From PALSA-612 sp963755155 (GTDB lineage Bacteria; Actinomycetota; Thermoleophilia; Gaiellales; Gaiellaceae), in the NCBI GenBank assembly GCA_963755155.1, contig CAVWIV010000007.1, positions 248,001-312,000 of the forward strand: 64,000 nucleotides of DNA, in the 5' to 3' direction. A program made the translations under genes and the position numbers. Under the pieces are notes generated by a model that ran no database searches, was not told where the DNA came from, and worked only from the letters and a program-made list of their open reading frames with translations. Positions 8,236 through 16,330 of this stretch are shown here, piece by piece. Positions within the stretch are counted from its first letter, which is position 1; each line of letters starts with the position of its first letter.

Positions 8236-9084
8236 TCAGCGGCCGAGCCAGCCGGCGCCATGGTACTGCTGCAGGAAGTACCTCTGCATGAAGAGAAACG
8301 CGATGAGAATCGGCGCCGTCGCGACGACCGCGCCCGCGAGCAGCAGCGGGAAGTCCTGGCGGTCGACGACCGCGAGCGAGCGTAACCCGAGCGGCACCGT
8401 GAACATCCGCTCGTCGAAGATGAAGATCAGCGGGTCGAGGAAATTCCCCCACGTGACGGCGAACGCGAGCACGGCTACGGCGATCGTCACGGGACGGACG
8501 AGCGGCATCGCCACGTGCCGCCACGTCGCGTACGGGCTCATGCCTTCGAGGCGGGCCGCCTCGAAGAGCTCGGGCGGCAACCGGCGGAAGCCCCAGTAGA
8601 AGAGCAGGACGTAGAACGGCGACGTGCCGATCAGCGCCGGCGCGATCAGGGGCCAGTACGTGTTGATCATCCCCAGGTACTTGAACATCACGAAGCGCGG
8701 GACGAGGAGCGCCGTGACCGGGACCATGAGTGCGATGAGCGACGCCGCGATCAGGACGCCGGTTGCGCGCCGCGACACCCTCGTCATCGCGAAGCCCGCC
8801 CAGGACGCGACGAGCACCGTCAGCGGGACAGCCACCGCGACGACGTAGAGGGAGTTGAGCGTGTACCACGGGATGTCGACCTTCTCGAACGCCCGCGGGT
8901 AGTTGTCGAAGGCGAGCGGTGACGGCACGATCTCGGGCGTCGTCGGCGGGGGCAGGCCGGCCTTGCGCAGCGAGCCGGAGATCATGAAGTAGAGCGGCAG
9001 CAGGAAGACGAGCGCCATGAGCCCGGCCGGCAGGTGCCGCCAGCCGCCTCGCGCGATCGTGGATGCCGTCTTGGACTTCGCCAT
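8236..9084 (-). CDS. sugar ABC transporter permease (MalG/UgpE type)
   Basis: Second permease of the sugar importer, about 282 residues. It has six predicted membrane segments, the periplasmic loop FDNYPRAFEKVDIPWYTLNS characteristic of MalG relatives, and the EAA motif near residue 190 (ELFEAARLEGMSPYATWRHV). ATG 9084 (MAKSKTAS) is preferred; ATG 9099 five codons upstream is possible and neither has a clear ribosome-binding site. It is the first gene of the operon, divergent from the NHEJ polymerase gene 38 bases away. Confidence 0.88.
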   Translation of the reverse strand: MAKSKTASTIARGGWRHLPAGLMALVFLLPLYFMISGSLRKAGLPPPTTPEIVPSPLAFDNYPRAFEKVDIPWYTLNSLYVVAVAVPLTVLVASWAGFAMTRVSRRATGVLIAASLIALMVPVTALLVPRFVMFKYLGMINTYWPLIAPALIGTSPFYVLLFYWGFRRLPPELFEAARLEGMSPYATWRHVAMPLVRPVTIAVAVLAFAVTWGNFLDPLIFIFDERMFTVPLGLRSLAVVDRQDFPLLLAGAVVATAPILIAFLFMQRYFLQQYHGAGWLGR

Positions 9085-9122
9085 CGCGTGAGCGCGCATC
9101 GTACGCAGCTAGGGTCCGGGGC

Positions 9123-10130
9123 GTGGCGACGGCCGCGGTGGAGCTCGAGGTCGAGGGGCGCGTCGTGCGCGTGTCCAATCCCGACAAGGTCTACTTCCGC
9201 AAGCGCAAGGAGACGAAGCGCGATCTCGTCGAGTACTACCGCTCGGTCGGGGAAGGCATCGTCCGGGCGCTGCGCGACCGGCCGACGTATCTCAAGCGCC
9301 ACCCGGACGGCGCCGACTCCGAGCCGATCTACCAGAAGCGTGTTCCGGAGCATCGCCCAGAGTGGGTCGAGACCGTGCGCGTGACGTTCCCCTCCGGGCG
9401 TCACGCCGACGCGCTCTGCGTGACCGAGGTTGCGCAGGTGATGTGGGCGGCGAACCTTGGCACGCTCGACTTCCATCCCTGGCCGGCGCGCCGGCCAGAC
9501 GTCGATCACCCCGACGAGCTGCGGATCGACATCGACCCGCAGCCGGGGACGGGCTTCAAGCGCGCGAAGCAAGTGGCGGCGATCGTGCAGGACGTGTTGA
9601 GCGAGATCGGCTACGTCGGCTGGCCGAAGACGTCCGGCAACCGCGGCATCCACGTCGCCTGCCGCATCGAGCCGAACTGGGACTTCCCCGTCGTGCGGCG
9701 CGCGGCACTCGCGTTCGCGCGCGAGGTGGAACGGAGGGCGCCGAAGCTCGTCACCACCGCCTGGTGGAAGGAGGAGCGCGGCCGGCGCGTCTTCATCGAC
9801 TACAACCAGAACGCGCGCGACCGCACGATCGCGTCTGCCTACTCCGTGCGGGCGAGACGCGACGCGACGGTGTCCGCTCCGGTGACCTGGGACGAGCTGC
9901 CCGGCGTCGAGACCGAGGATCTCAACCTCGCGACGATGCCCAAGCGCTTCGGGAAGCTCGGCGACGTCCAGGCCGGGATCGACGACTCGCTGTGCGACCT
10001 CCGCGTGCTGGTCGAGTGGGCGGAGCGCGACGAGGCCGCGGGAGTCGGCGAGGCGCCGTACCCGCCGCACTTCCCGAAGATGCCCGGAGAACCGCGCCGC
10101 GTGCAGCCCTCGAAGCGCCGCAACGACTGA
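9123..10130 (+). CDS. LigD-type primase-polymerase domain protein (NHEJ)
   Basis: Stand-alone archaeo-eukaryotic primase domain of the LigD polymerase family, 335 residues. The metal-binding pair appears in LRIDIDPQPGTGF (Asp-x-Asp), and the nucleotide-binding segment in WPKTSGNRGIHVACRI (Ser-Gly-x-x-Gly-x-His); the early VSNPDKVYF motif is diagnostic of the family. These enzymes add nucleotides at broken DNA ends during bacterial end joining. GTG 9123 gives the family's normal N-terminus. A separate ligase (10886-11938) lies on the other strand; no Ku is in the window. Confidence 0.92.
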   Translation: MATAAVELEVEGRVVRVSNPDKVYFRKRKETKRDLVEYYRSVGEGIVRALRDRPTYLKRHPDGADSEPIYQKRVPEHRPEWVETVRVTFPSGRHADALCVTEVAQVMWAANLGTLDFHPWPARRPDVDHPDELRIDIDPQPGTGFKRAKQVAAIVQDVLSEIGYVGWPKTSGNRGIHVACRIEPNWDFPVVRRAALAFAREVERRAPKLVTTAWWKEERGRRVFIDYNQNARDRTIASAYSVRARRDATVSAPVTWDELPGVETEDLNLATMPKRFGKLGDVQAGIDDSLCDLRVLVEWAERDEAAGVGEAPYPPHFPKMPGEPRRVQPSKRRND

Positions 10131-10176
10131 CGTTTGCCCGCGACTAGAAGCCGGCCACGGTGGGTAAGCCTGCGGC

Positions 10177-10272
10177 ATGCTCAAGTCTCGGTATGCAATC
10201 CTCGGCTGGCTGTTGTTCAAGCTCGCCAAGCTCTACGCCAAGCGCCGCACGCGTCGGCTAGCCTCCGGCTAG
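10177..10272 (+). CDS. small basic protein with one hydrophobic segment (31 aa)
   Basis: Short frame encoding MLKSRYAILGWLLFKLAKLY plus a basic tail rich in Arg and Lys. A single amphipathic or membrane helix occupies residues 6-20. No family is recognised with certainty, though short proteins of this shape (Lys-x-Arg-Tyr-Ala-x-x-Gly-Trp-Leu at the start) occur in actinobacteria in my recollection. It sits alone between the polymerase gene and the HTH operator. The hydrophobic core is consistent with a real product, but its length means comparison with relatives is needed. Confidence 0.5.
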   Translation: MLKSRYAILGWLLFKLAKLYAKRRTRRLASG

Positions 10273-10279
10273 CGGCCTC

Positions 10280-10326
10280 ATGTAAAGCAGACTTGACATC
10301 GAGTGGATGTCAAGCTAGCTTTACAT
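10280..10326 (+). promoter_or_regulatory. nested palindromic operator and promoter of the HTH regulator
   Basis: A 47-base inverted repeat: ATGTAAAGC (10280-10288) pairs with GCTTTACAT (10318-10326), and CTTGACATC (10292-10300) pairs with GATGTCAAG (10306-10314). The inner left arm holds a perfect TTGACA -35 box (10293-10298), and 17 bases on is a weak -10 box TAGCTT (10316-10321). The predicted start of transcription falls at the ATG (10329), implying a leaderless mRNA. Such palindromes covering the promoter usually bind the small HTH protein encoded next, so autorepression is inferred. Confidence 0.7.
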
Positions 10327-10328
10327 CC

Positions 10329-10526
10329 ATGGAAAACGAGATCCGGGCACTCCGCAGCGAACGGGAGCTGTCACAGGCAGAGCTGGCTTCCGCAATGGGC
10401 GTCTCCCGGCAGACGATCAACGCGATCGAGACGGAGCGCTACACGCCGTCGCTGCCGCTGGCAATCGCCCTCGCCCGGTTCTTCGACCGTACCGTGGAGG
10501 AGGTCTTCGACAATGGCGCTGACTAG
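10329..10526 (+). CDS. XRE-family HTH transcriptional regulator (65 aa)
   Basis: A minimal one-domain regulator. The helix-turn-helix is visible as LSQAELASAMGVSRQTINAIE (residues about 14-34), followed by YTPSLPLAIALARFFDRTVEEVF, the usual end of this YozG-like group. It overlaps the downstream membrane-protein gene by 14 bases, a common arrangement for this group in which a small HTH protein is co-transcribed with a membrane partner. The large palindrome over its own promoter suggests autoregulation. Confidence 0.9.
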   Translation: MENEIRALRSERELSQAELASAMGVSRQTINAIETERYTPSLPLAIALARFFDRTVEEVFDNGAD

Positions 10527-10896
10527 GACTCGCTGGTGGCTTCCGCTGTTCTCGCTGTTCCTGGGCTTGTTGTGTCTGGCTGCGTTCTGGATCGGCGACG
10601 ACGTGGGCATGGGCCTGTTCGCACTCGGCTTGATGGCCGTCGTCGGGCTGCTGCTGCTCGTTGGTGGCCGCTTCGAGATGGTGCGCGGGCTGCGGGGTGA
10701 CGGACGCGACGAGTACTGGGAGCGGATGGACGTGCACGCGAGCTACCTCGCGGGCATGGCCACGATCGGCCTGATCATCGGCATGTGCCTCTGGGAGTGG
10801 GCCAACGGACGTAGCGGGACGCCGTACGTTCAGCTTGGCGCGATCTCCGGCGTCGCATACATCGCCGCTCTGGCGGCGCTGCGGATCAGGAGCTGA
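10513..10896 (+). CDS. four-helix membrane protein paired with HTH regulator (DUF2178-like)
   Basis: A 127-residue membrane protein with four hydrophobic segments at roughly residues 8-28, 32-52, 75-95 and 102-122, separated by a charged loop (FEMVRGLRGDGRDEYWERMD). The tight overlap with the HTH gene and this loop pattern match the DUF2178-like partners of small HTH regulators; that assignment is from recollection of the family. Its stop region overlaps the end of the convergent ligase gene by 11 bases. Confidence 0.75.
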   Translation: MALTRTRWWLPLFSLFLGLLCLAAFWIGDDVGMGLFALGLMAVVGLLLLVGGRFEMVRGLRGDGRDEYWERMDVHASYLAGMATIGLIIGMCLWEWANGRSGTPYVQLGAISGVAYIAALAALRIRS

Positions 10897-11938
10897 GGAG
10901 GGAGTCGACGGAGTCGGAGCGCCGCCGCACCGGGCGAAGCTCGCGCCAGGTGCACTGCTCCGGCTCCTTGTCGTCGCGGAAGCGGAGAAAGCGCGTGCCG
11001 TGGCGGATGCGGTGCTTCTCGACCTTGTCGTAGCGGACCTCGACCACGAGCTCTGGCCTGAGCGCCGACTCCGCGAGCTCGCCGCTTCCCCAGCGGTTCG
11101 GCTCCGAGAAGCCGCGCTCGGGAGCTCCCTTCAAGAGCGGCTTGACGAGCTCGAGCGTCATGTCGTGCCGTGAGGCCGCGACGGCGCAGGACCCGACGTA
11201 GTGCAGCTCGCCCTTGTCGTAGAGACCGAGCAGCAGCGTGGCGAGCCGTTTCGGCTTCTCCTTCCAGCGGACGCCGACCACCACGCAGTCCGCCGTCCGC
11301 TCGGGCTTCACCTTCACGACGCCGTCGCGTGAGCCGGGGAGATACGGCGCCTCGCGGCGCTTGGCGACGACGCCGTCGAGCCCGATGGCCTCGAACCGCT
11401 CGAGCCAATCGAGCGCCTCGGCGCGATCGCGCGTCGCCGGGGAGAGCTCGAAGCGCCGAGCGACTCGCCCGAGCTTCGTCCGGCGCTTCGCGAGTGGCTC
11501 CTTCCATACCTGCTCGCCCTTCCAGACGAGGACGTCGAAGGCGATAAAGCGCGCGGGGATCTCGGCCGCGAGCTTGCGCACCCGGCTCTCGGCGGGATGG
11601 AGGCGCATCTGCATCGCATCGAAGTCGAGCACGCCCTTGCGCTCGATCACGATCTCGCCGTCGAGCGCGGACTGGGGCGGGAGCAGCTTCGCGAGCGACC
11701 CGAGCTCCGGAAAGTAGCGAAGCAGCGGGCGTGCGTTTCGCGACCAGAGCCGCAGGTCGCCGCTGCCGTTCTCGAGTAGGCCGCGGAAGCCGTCCCATTT
11801 CGGCTCGTACTGCCACTCGTTCCCCTCGGGAAGCTCGCGTACGAGCTCGGCCTCCATCGGTGGAAAGGGGATCGCCCGGTCGAGGCCGGACGGCCGCTCG
11901 ACGGGCTCACTGCTCGGGCGGCGCCGTGGACGAGACAT
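10886..11938 (-). CDS. ATP-dependent DNA ligase (LigC/LigD ligase-domain type)
   Basis: A 350-residue ligase. The adenylation motif I is EPKWDGFRG near residue 45, with Lys as the AMP acceptor. Motif III-like LDGEIVIE, motif IV GLDGVVAK and motif V VVKVKP follow, and the C-terminal third forms the OB-fold. Size and motifs match stand-alone ligases related to the ligase part of LigD, which seal nicks and breaks. It lies 756 bases from the primase-polymerase gene on the other strand, suggesting a split NHEJ pair. The start ATG 11938 is 28 bases from the divergent fabF. Confidence 0.92.
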   Translation of the reverse strand: MSRPRRRPSSEPVERPSGLDRAIPFPPMEAELVRELPEGNEWQYEPKWDGFRGLLENGSGDLRLWSRNARPLLRYFPELGSLAKLLPPQSALDGEIVIERKGVLDFDAMQMRLHPAESRVRKLAAEIPARFIAFDVLVWKGEQVWKEPLAKRRTKLGRVARRFELSPATRDRAEALDWLERFEAIGLDGVVAKRREAPYLPGSRDGVVKVKPERTADCVVVGVRWKEKPKRLATLLLGLYDKGELHYVGSCAVAASRHDMTLELVKPLLKGAPERGFSEPNRWGSGELAESALRPELVVEVRYDKVEKHRIRHGTRFLRFRDDKEPEQCTWRELRPVRRRSDSVDSLLSS

Positions 11939-11966
11939 GGCCTGAACCTACCTTTAGTCTGCGCTC

Positions 11967-13197
11967 GTGCGACGCGTCGTCGTCACGGGGTTGGGAGCGA
12001 TCTCGCCGGTCGGCTCGACGGCCCGCGAGACGTGGGACGCTGCCGTCGCGGGACGGAGCGGTATCGACTTCATCCGCTCGTTCGACGCGAGTGAATACCC
12101 GGTGCGCATCGCCGCTGAGGTGAAGGACTTCGACCCGACGGCCGTCGCGCCGGCGAAGGAGGCTCGGCGGCTCGACAGGTACGTCCTGCTCGGGCTCGCC
12201 GCCGCTCGGGAGGCTGTGGCCGACGCTCGCCTCGACGGCGTGTACGACTCGATGCGCGTGGGCATCCTGTTCGGTTCGGCGATCGGCGGCATCGGCGGCA
12301 TCATGGAGCAGGGGGACGTCCTGCGAGACCGCGGCGGCGACCGCGTCTCGCCGTACTTCATTCCGAGCGTCCTCGTCGACGCAGCGTCCGGCCAGATCGC
12401 GATCTCCCTCGGCTTCCGCGGGCCGAACTACGCGCCGGTCTCCGCGTGCGCGACGGGCTCGACGGCGGTGGGCGAGGCTGCCGAGCTGATCAAGCGGGGA
12501 GACGCGGACGCCGTGCTCGCCGGCGGGGCCGAAGCCGCCATCTACCCGATCATCCTCGCCGGCTTCTGCGCGATGCGCGGTCTCGCGGCGGAGGAGGAGC
12601 ACCCGCCGCGGGCCTCGCGGCCGTTCGACGCGCTGCGCTCCGGCTTCGTCATGGGCGAGGGCGCCTGCGTGCTCGTCTTGGAGGAGCTCGAGGCGGCACG
12701 TGCCCGGGGCGCCACCGTTTACGCGGAGATCCTCGGCTACGGCGCGTCGAACGACGCGTACCACCTCGCGCAGCCGGAGCCGGAGGCGGAGGGCGTGGCC
12801 GAGATGATGCGCCAGGCGCTACGCCGGGCAGACGTGGCGCCGGAGCGCGTCGGGTACGTCAACGCGCACGGCACCTCGACGCCGCTGGGCGACGCGGCCG
12901 AGACGAAGGCGATCAAGGACGTCTTCGGCGAGCACGCGTACGAGCTCGCCGTGTCGTCGACGAAGTCGGTGATGGGGCACTGCTTCGGGGCGGCCGGGCG
13001 CGATCGAGGCGATGATGTGCGTGCTCGCGATCCACGAGGGCGTGCTGCCGCCGACGATCAACTACGAGCACCCCGACCCAGAGTGCGACCTCGACTACGT
13101 CCCGAACGAGGCGCGCCGCGCGCAGGTCGACGTCGCGCTGTCGAACGCGATGGGCCTAGGTGGCCACAACGCCTGCGTCCTCGTCGGCCGCGTCTAG
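11967..13197 (+). CDS. fabF: 3-oxoacyl-ACP synthase II (FabF/KAS II), frameshifted
   Basis: Condensing enzyme that extends acyl-ACP with malonyl-ACP in fatty-acid synthesis. The N-terminus RRVVVTGLGAISPVG, the catalytic Cys in VSACATGS, the first His in NAHGTSTPLGD, the Lys in SSTKSVMGH and the second His in that same motif are all visible. An extra base in the G/C run near 12998-13003 breaks the frame after GHCFGAAG; the other frame completes the protein (EAMMCVLAIHEGVLPP to ALSNAMGLGGHNACVLVGRV) with a stop at 13195-13197. The corrected length, about 409 residues, is normal. GTG start. Confidence 0.9.
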
Positions 13198-13290
13198 TTC
13201 GCCGCGTTCTCGCGATCTCTTCACAGCAGCGCCGTCTCGAACGGCCGCGTCCTCACTCGGCGAAGCGCTCTGTAGAGCCGACAACCGATT

Positions 13291-13330
13291 CAGTGCCTGG
13301 CACTGAGGTGTAACGATTCTGTGCCAATTC
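13291..13330. repeat. REP-like palindrome CAGTGCC-T-GGCACTG plus TGTGCCAATTC
   Basis: In the gap after fabF there is a perfect 15-base palindrome (13291-13305), and 14 bases later the same TGTGCCAATTC (13320-13330) found next to the palindrome at 1164. The core GTGCC-N-GGCAC is shared by both copies. The rest of the gap (13198-13290 and 13331-13363) shows nothing else recognisable. Confidence 0.6.
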
Positions 13331-13363
13331 ATCCACAGGCGCGGCAGCTTGCCGCAGCGCTGC

Positions 13364-14215
13364 TCAGCCGACGAAGGCGGCGAGATGCCACTCGCCGTCG
13401 AGGCCCTTCAGCTCACGGGTGCCGCGGTCCTCGAACTGGAGCTCGGTCGCCCCTGCGAGCGCACGCGTGAGGTCGGAGACGAGGATCTCGTCCGTCCCGG
13501 CCGCGGCCATGATGCGCGCCGCCTCGTGCATGGCGACGCCGCGCACGTCGTCGCCGACCAGCTCGACTTCCCCGACGTGGACGCCCGCCCGAATGTGGAG
13601 ATCGACCGCGTTGGCGCGGCGCCGTATCGACGCTGCGCAGTGAAGCGCCCGCGCCGGCCCCTCGAACGTGGCGACGATGCCGTCGCCGGTGGTCGTCACC
13701 TCGCGCCCCTGAAAGCGGTCGAGCTCGTCGCGTGCTGCGACGAAGTGCTCGGACAGCAGCTCGCGCCAGCGCGCGTCGCCAAGCCGGCTCGCCATCTGCG
13801 TCGAGTCGACGAGATCGGTGAAGAGCAGCGTGCGCAGCACGCGACTATGGATGCCGGTCGGGAAGCCCGTCAGCGCGCGCAGGCCCATCCACTCGATCTG
13901 CACACACGGCTCGTCGCCGATCGTGTAGCCGTCGTGGCCAGGCGGGATGTCGAAGACGTCGTTGGGGCCAAACGAGAATTCCGTTCCGTCCGGCATGACG
14001 ATGCCGAGGCGGCCGGAGAGGACGATTCCGACGTGACGGGCCTGGCACCAGTCACCGCCGACCTTCGGCCTGATGTGCGACGACCAGCGCCAACCGGGCT
14101 CGGTGACGATCTGGCCCACAGCGACGTCGCCGAGCTGCACGATGGTCACCTTGGCGCCTGGAAACTCGATCGTCTCCTCGGGCCGGTCGAGGCTCTTCGA
14201 GACGGGGTCAGGCAT
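13364..14215 (-). CDS. cupin domain fused to class III adenylate/guanylate cyclase
   Basis: A 283-residue protein with two domains. Residues about 20-110 form a cupin-like beta barrel (AVGQIVTEPGWRWSSHIRP, then ARHVGIVLSGRLGIVMPDG and PPGHDGY). Residues about 125-283 form a class III nucleotide cyclase: the metal-binding Asp in LLFTDLVDSTQMASRLGD, the second Asp in EVTTTGDGIVATFEGP, and the later RAGVHVGEVELVGDDV. The cupin may sense a ligand and control cyclic-nucleotide synthesis; this is inference. It is the last gene of a run with the flavin reductase and HAD genes and overlaps the HAD stop by 8 bases. Confidence 0.85.
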   Translation of the reverse strand: MPDPVSKSLDRPEETIEFPGAKVTIVQLGDVAVGQIVTEPGWRWSSHIRPKVGGDWCQARHVGIVLSGRLGIVMPDGTEFSFGPNDVFDIPPGHDGYTIGDEPCVQIEWMGLRALTGFPTGIHSRVLRTLLFTDLVDSTQMASRLGDARWRELLSEHFVAARDELDRFQGREVTTTGDGIVATFEGPARALHCAASIRRRANAVDLHIRAGVHVGEVELVGDDVRGVAMHEAARIMAAAGTDEILVSDLTRALAGATELQFEDRGTRELKGLDGEWHLAAFVG

Positions 14216-14864
14216 GGACGCCGATCGTATCGACCGTCAGCTCGTCGATCGATGTGAGGACGGCGTCGGCATCCGCGAGGGCAGCCTCGTCCGGCGGGTA
14301 GCGGCGATTGGGGATCGCGACCACGCGCATCCCGGCCGCTTTCGCCGAGGCGATGCCCGCGTGCGAGTCCTCGACCGCGGCGCACTGCGCGGGCTCGGCG
14401 CCGAGTAGCCTCGCCGCCTCGAGATACACGTCCGGCGCCGGCTTCCCTCGCGCCACCTCCTCGGACGACACCGTCGCCCGGAAGAGCTCGGCGAGCTGCG
14501 CCAGCGCGAGCACCTCGTCGATCAACGGGCGATTCGAGGACGAGGCGAGCCCGAGCGGGAAGACCGCGGCTATGCGCTCCACCGCCTCTCGCGCCCCGGG
14601 GACGAGCGGCAGCTCGGCGCGGTAGCGCGCGGCCATCAGCTCGACCACGTCGGCATTGATCTCCGCCGGAGTCGCCTCGACCCCGAGCTCCTCGTGGATG
14701 AAGCGCGACCACTCAGTCGAGCTCATGCCCATCATCGCGCGCTGAGCCTCGGCGTCGTAGCGCCCGCCTCGCTCGCGTACGTACCGCTCGCGCACGTCGT
14801 CCCAGATCTCTTCGCTCTCGACGATGACGCCGTCGAGGTCGAAGACGACGGCTTCGATCTTCAT
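14208..14864 (-). CDS. HAD-superfamily phosphatase (beta-phosphoglucomutase-like)
   Basis: A 218-residue HAD hydrolase of subfamily IA. Motif I is VVFDLDGVIVESEEIW with the catalytic Asp pair, motif II Ser lies in LGLASSSNRP, motif III Lys in VARGKPAPDVYL, and motif IV in AVEDSHAGIASAKAAGM. The helical cap between motifs I and II is of the beta-phosphoglucomutase/phosphatase type. ATG 14864 overlaps the flavin-reductase stop (ATGA). The substrate, probably a sugar phosphate, is not predictable. Confidence 0.9.
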   Translation of the reverse strand: MKIEAVVFDLDGVIVESEEIWDDVRERYVRERGGRYDAEAQRAMMGMSSTEWSRFIHEELGVEATPAEINADVVELMAARYRAELPLVPGAREAVERIAAVFPLGLASSSNRPLIDEVLALAQLAELFRATVSSEEVARGKPAPDVYLEAARLLGAEPAQCAAVEDSHAGIASAKAAGMRVVAIPNRRYPPDEAALADADAVLTSIDELTVDTIGVHA

Positions 14865-15337
14865 GCGAGCGCGCGGTAGCCGGAGCCGACGTGAACGAGC
14901 GGGGGTGCGTCCTCGCCGAGCTCGGCCGCGAGCACCTCGCCCACGAACAGCGTGTGGTCGCCGACCTCGTGCTCGGCCCAGAGGCGGCATTCGAGCCAGC
15001 CGATGGCGCCGGCGAGGAGCGGGGCGCCCTCCGATCCCTCGTGATGGGCGATGCCGTGCCACATGGCGATCGGTGGAACGCTGCGGGCGAAGTGCTGCGA
15101 CAGCCACTCCTGGCCGCCGGCGAGCATGCTCACCGCGAACCCGCCGGCCTCGCGCACCAGCTCGTGGAGCTGCGCCTGACGGGCGATCGAGATCCCGACG
15201 AGCGGCGGATCGAGGGACAGTGACACGAGCGCGCTCACGGTCTGGCCCAGGCGAGTGCCGCCGGCGTCGACCGTCACGACGGCGACGCCGCTCGGGAAGC
15301 GGCGCATGACCTCGCGAAGATCGTCCCCGTCCGGCAC
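14861..15337 (-). CDS. flavin reductase domain protein (FMN-binding split barrel)
   Basis: A 158-residue NADH:flavin reductase-like protein. LREVMRRFPSGVAVVTVD at the start, then GQTVSALVSLSLDPPLVGIS, the flavin-binding segment of the family, and GGFAVSMLAGGQEWLSQHFA are typical; the DHTLFVGEVLAAE strand is near the C-terminus. Such proteins supply reduced flavin to monooxygenases, none of which is adjacent. It is the first gene of a three-gene minus-strand run ending in the cupin-cyclase. Confidence 0.88.
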   Translation of the reverse strand: MPDGDDLREVMRRFPSGVAVVTVDAGGTRLGQTVSALVSLSLDPPLVGISIARQAQLHELVREAGGFAVSMLAGGQEWLSQHFARSVPPIAMWHGIAHHEGSEGAPLLAGAIGWLECRLWAEHEVGDHTLFVGEVLAAELGEDAPPLVHVGSGYRALA

Positions 15338-15358
15338 GGGGCGATCATAGGCGCGGTG

Positions 15359-16252
15359 TCAGTGCAGCTCGCAGCGGCGATCGCGCCCGAGCAGCGCGAG
15401 CTGGTGCGTGTCCTGCTGTAGATCGAAGGCGCGGTCGTACTCGCGCGGCGGTGTCCCCTCCCAGTAGGCGTCCGGCGTGACGCCCGGGCCCATCACCGTT
15501 GCGCGATAGCGGACGCCGCGGCCCGACGGCCGGTCGCCGTGCGGGTAGAAGCCGTAACAGAACCCTCCCGTCGGCGGGTGGGTCAGGAAGCCGTTCTCGC
15601 GACGCCAGCCGGAGCCGTACGCGGAATTGAAGGTGTCGACGTAGATGTTCCGGCCGTAGTCGTCGAGCGGCACACCCCGCAGCGTGTGGTCGAAGCCGTA
15701 GACCCCGAGGCCGCGATACGTCAGCCGGCCGAAGATCTGATGGAAGCGGCGGTACGTCCAGCCGAACTGCACCTCGAGCTTCGGCAGCGGCCCCGACCAG
15801 TGCGACAGCCGCAGCTCCCACGCGTCGCGGCCGGGAGCGGAGGGCATGCCGTACACGGGCACCGTCCTCTGCCAGCTCTGGACCGCCCAGTACGAGCCGT
15901 CGGGTGCCCGACAGGCCGCGACGAGCCAGTGCAGGTCGGGCTGGACAGGCTTGCAGGCGTTCGCGAACGTCTTCCACACCGGCCGGCGGAACGCGCCCCA
16001 GCCGCCCGAGTAGTCGAGACGAAAGGTCACCTGCCGCCGCCCCGACTCCGACGGCGCCGCGTTCATCGCTCCCCAGGCGAGCACGTGGTGCTGCTTGCCT
16101 TTGGCGCGATACGACACCATCGCGGTGCCGGCTGGGTTGACCTCGAGCCGGACGTCGGTCGCGTTGCGCGCGATGAGCTCAGAGCCCCAGGCTGGGCTCG
16201 CCGAGCATGCCACCGCGGCCATCGCTGTCATCGCGACTCTCGTAACGCGCAT
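15359..16252 (-). CDS. secreted protein of unknown function (297 aa)
   Basis: Signal peptide MRVTRVAMTAMAAVACSASPAWG followed by an extracellular domain rich in Trp and aromatic residues (WSGPLPKLEVQFGWTYRRF, YGRNIYVDTFNSAYGSGWRR, CYGFYPHGDRPSGRGVRYRA). Four Cys are spaced as two likely disulfide pairs. No enzyme motif is recognised. It is transcribed divergently from another secreted-protein gene (16331) across a 78-base gap. It may be an envelope or spore-surface protein, but no function is claimed. Confidence 0.75.
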   Translation of the reverse strand: MRVTRVAMTAMAAVACSASPAWGSELIARNATDVRLEVNPAGTAMVSYRAKGKQHHVLAWGAMNAAPSESGRRQVTFRLDYSGGWGAFRRPVWKTFANACKPVQPDLHWLVAACRAPDGSYWAVQSWQRTVPVYGMPSAPGRDAWELRLSHWSGPLPKLEVQFGWTYRRFHQIFGRLTYRGLGVYGFDHTLRGVPLDDYGRNIYVDTFNSAYGSGWRRENGFLTHPPTGGFCYGFYPHGDRPSGRGVRYRATVMGPGVTPDAYWEGTPPREYDRAFDLQQDTHQLALLGRDRRCELH

Positions 16253-16330
16253 GTACACCACTGTTCGGCGGCGCCGGGCCGGCTCCGCTTCCCCCGTATG
16301 GGCAGCGCCACAGGTTACTGTGACTCGGCG

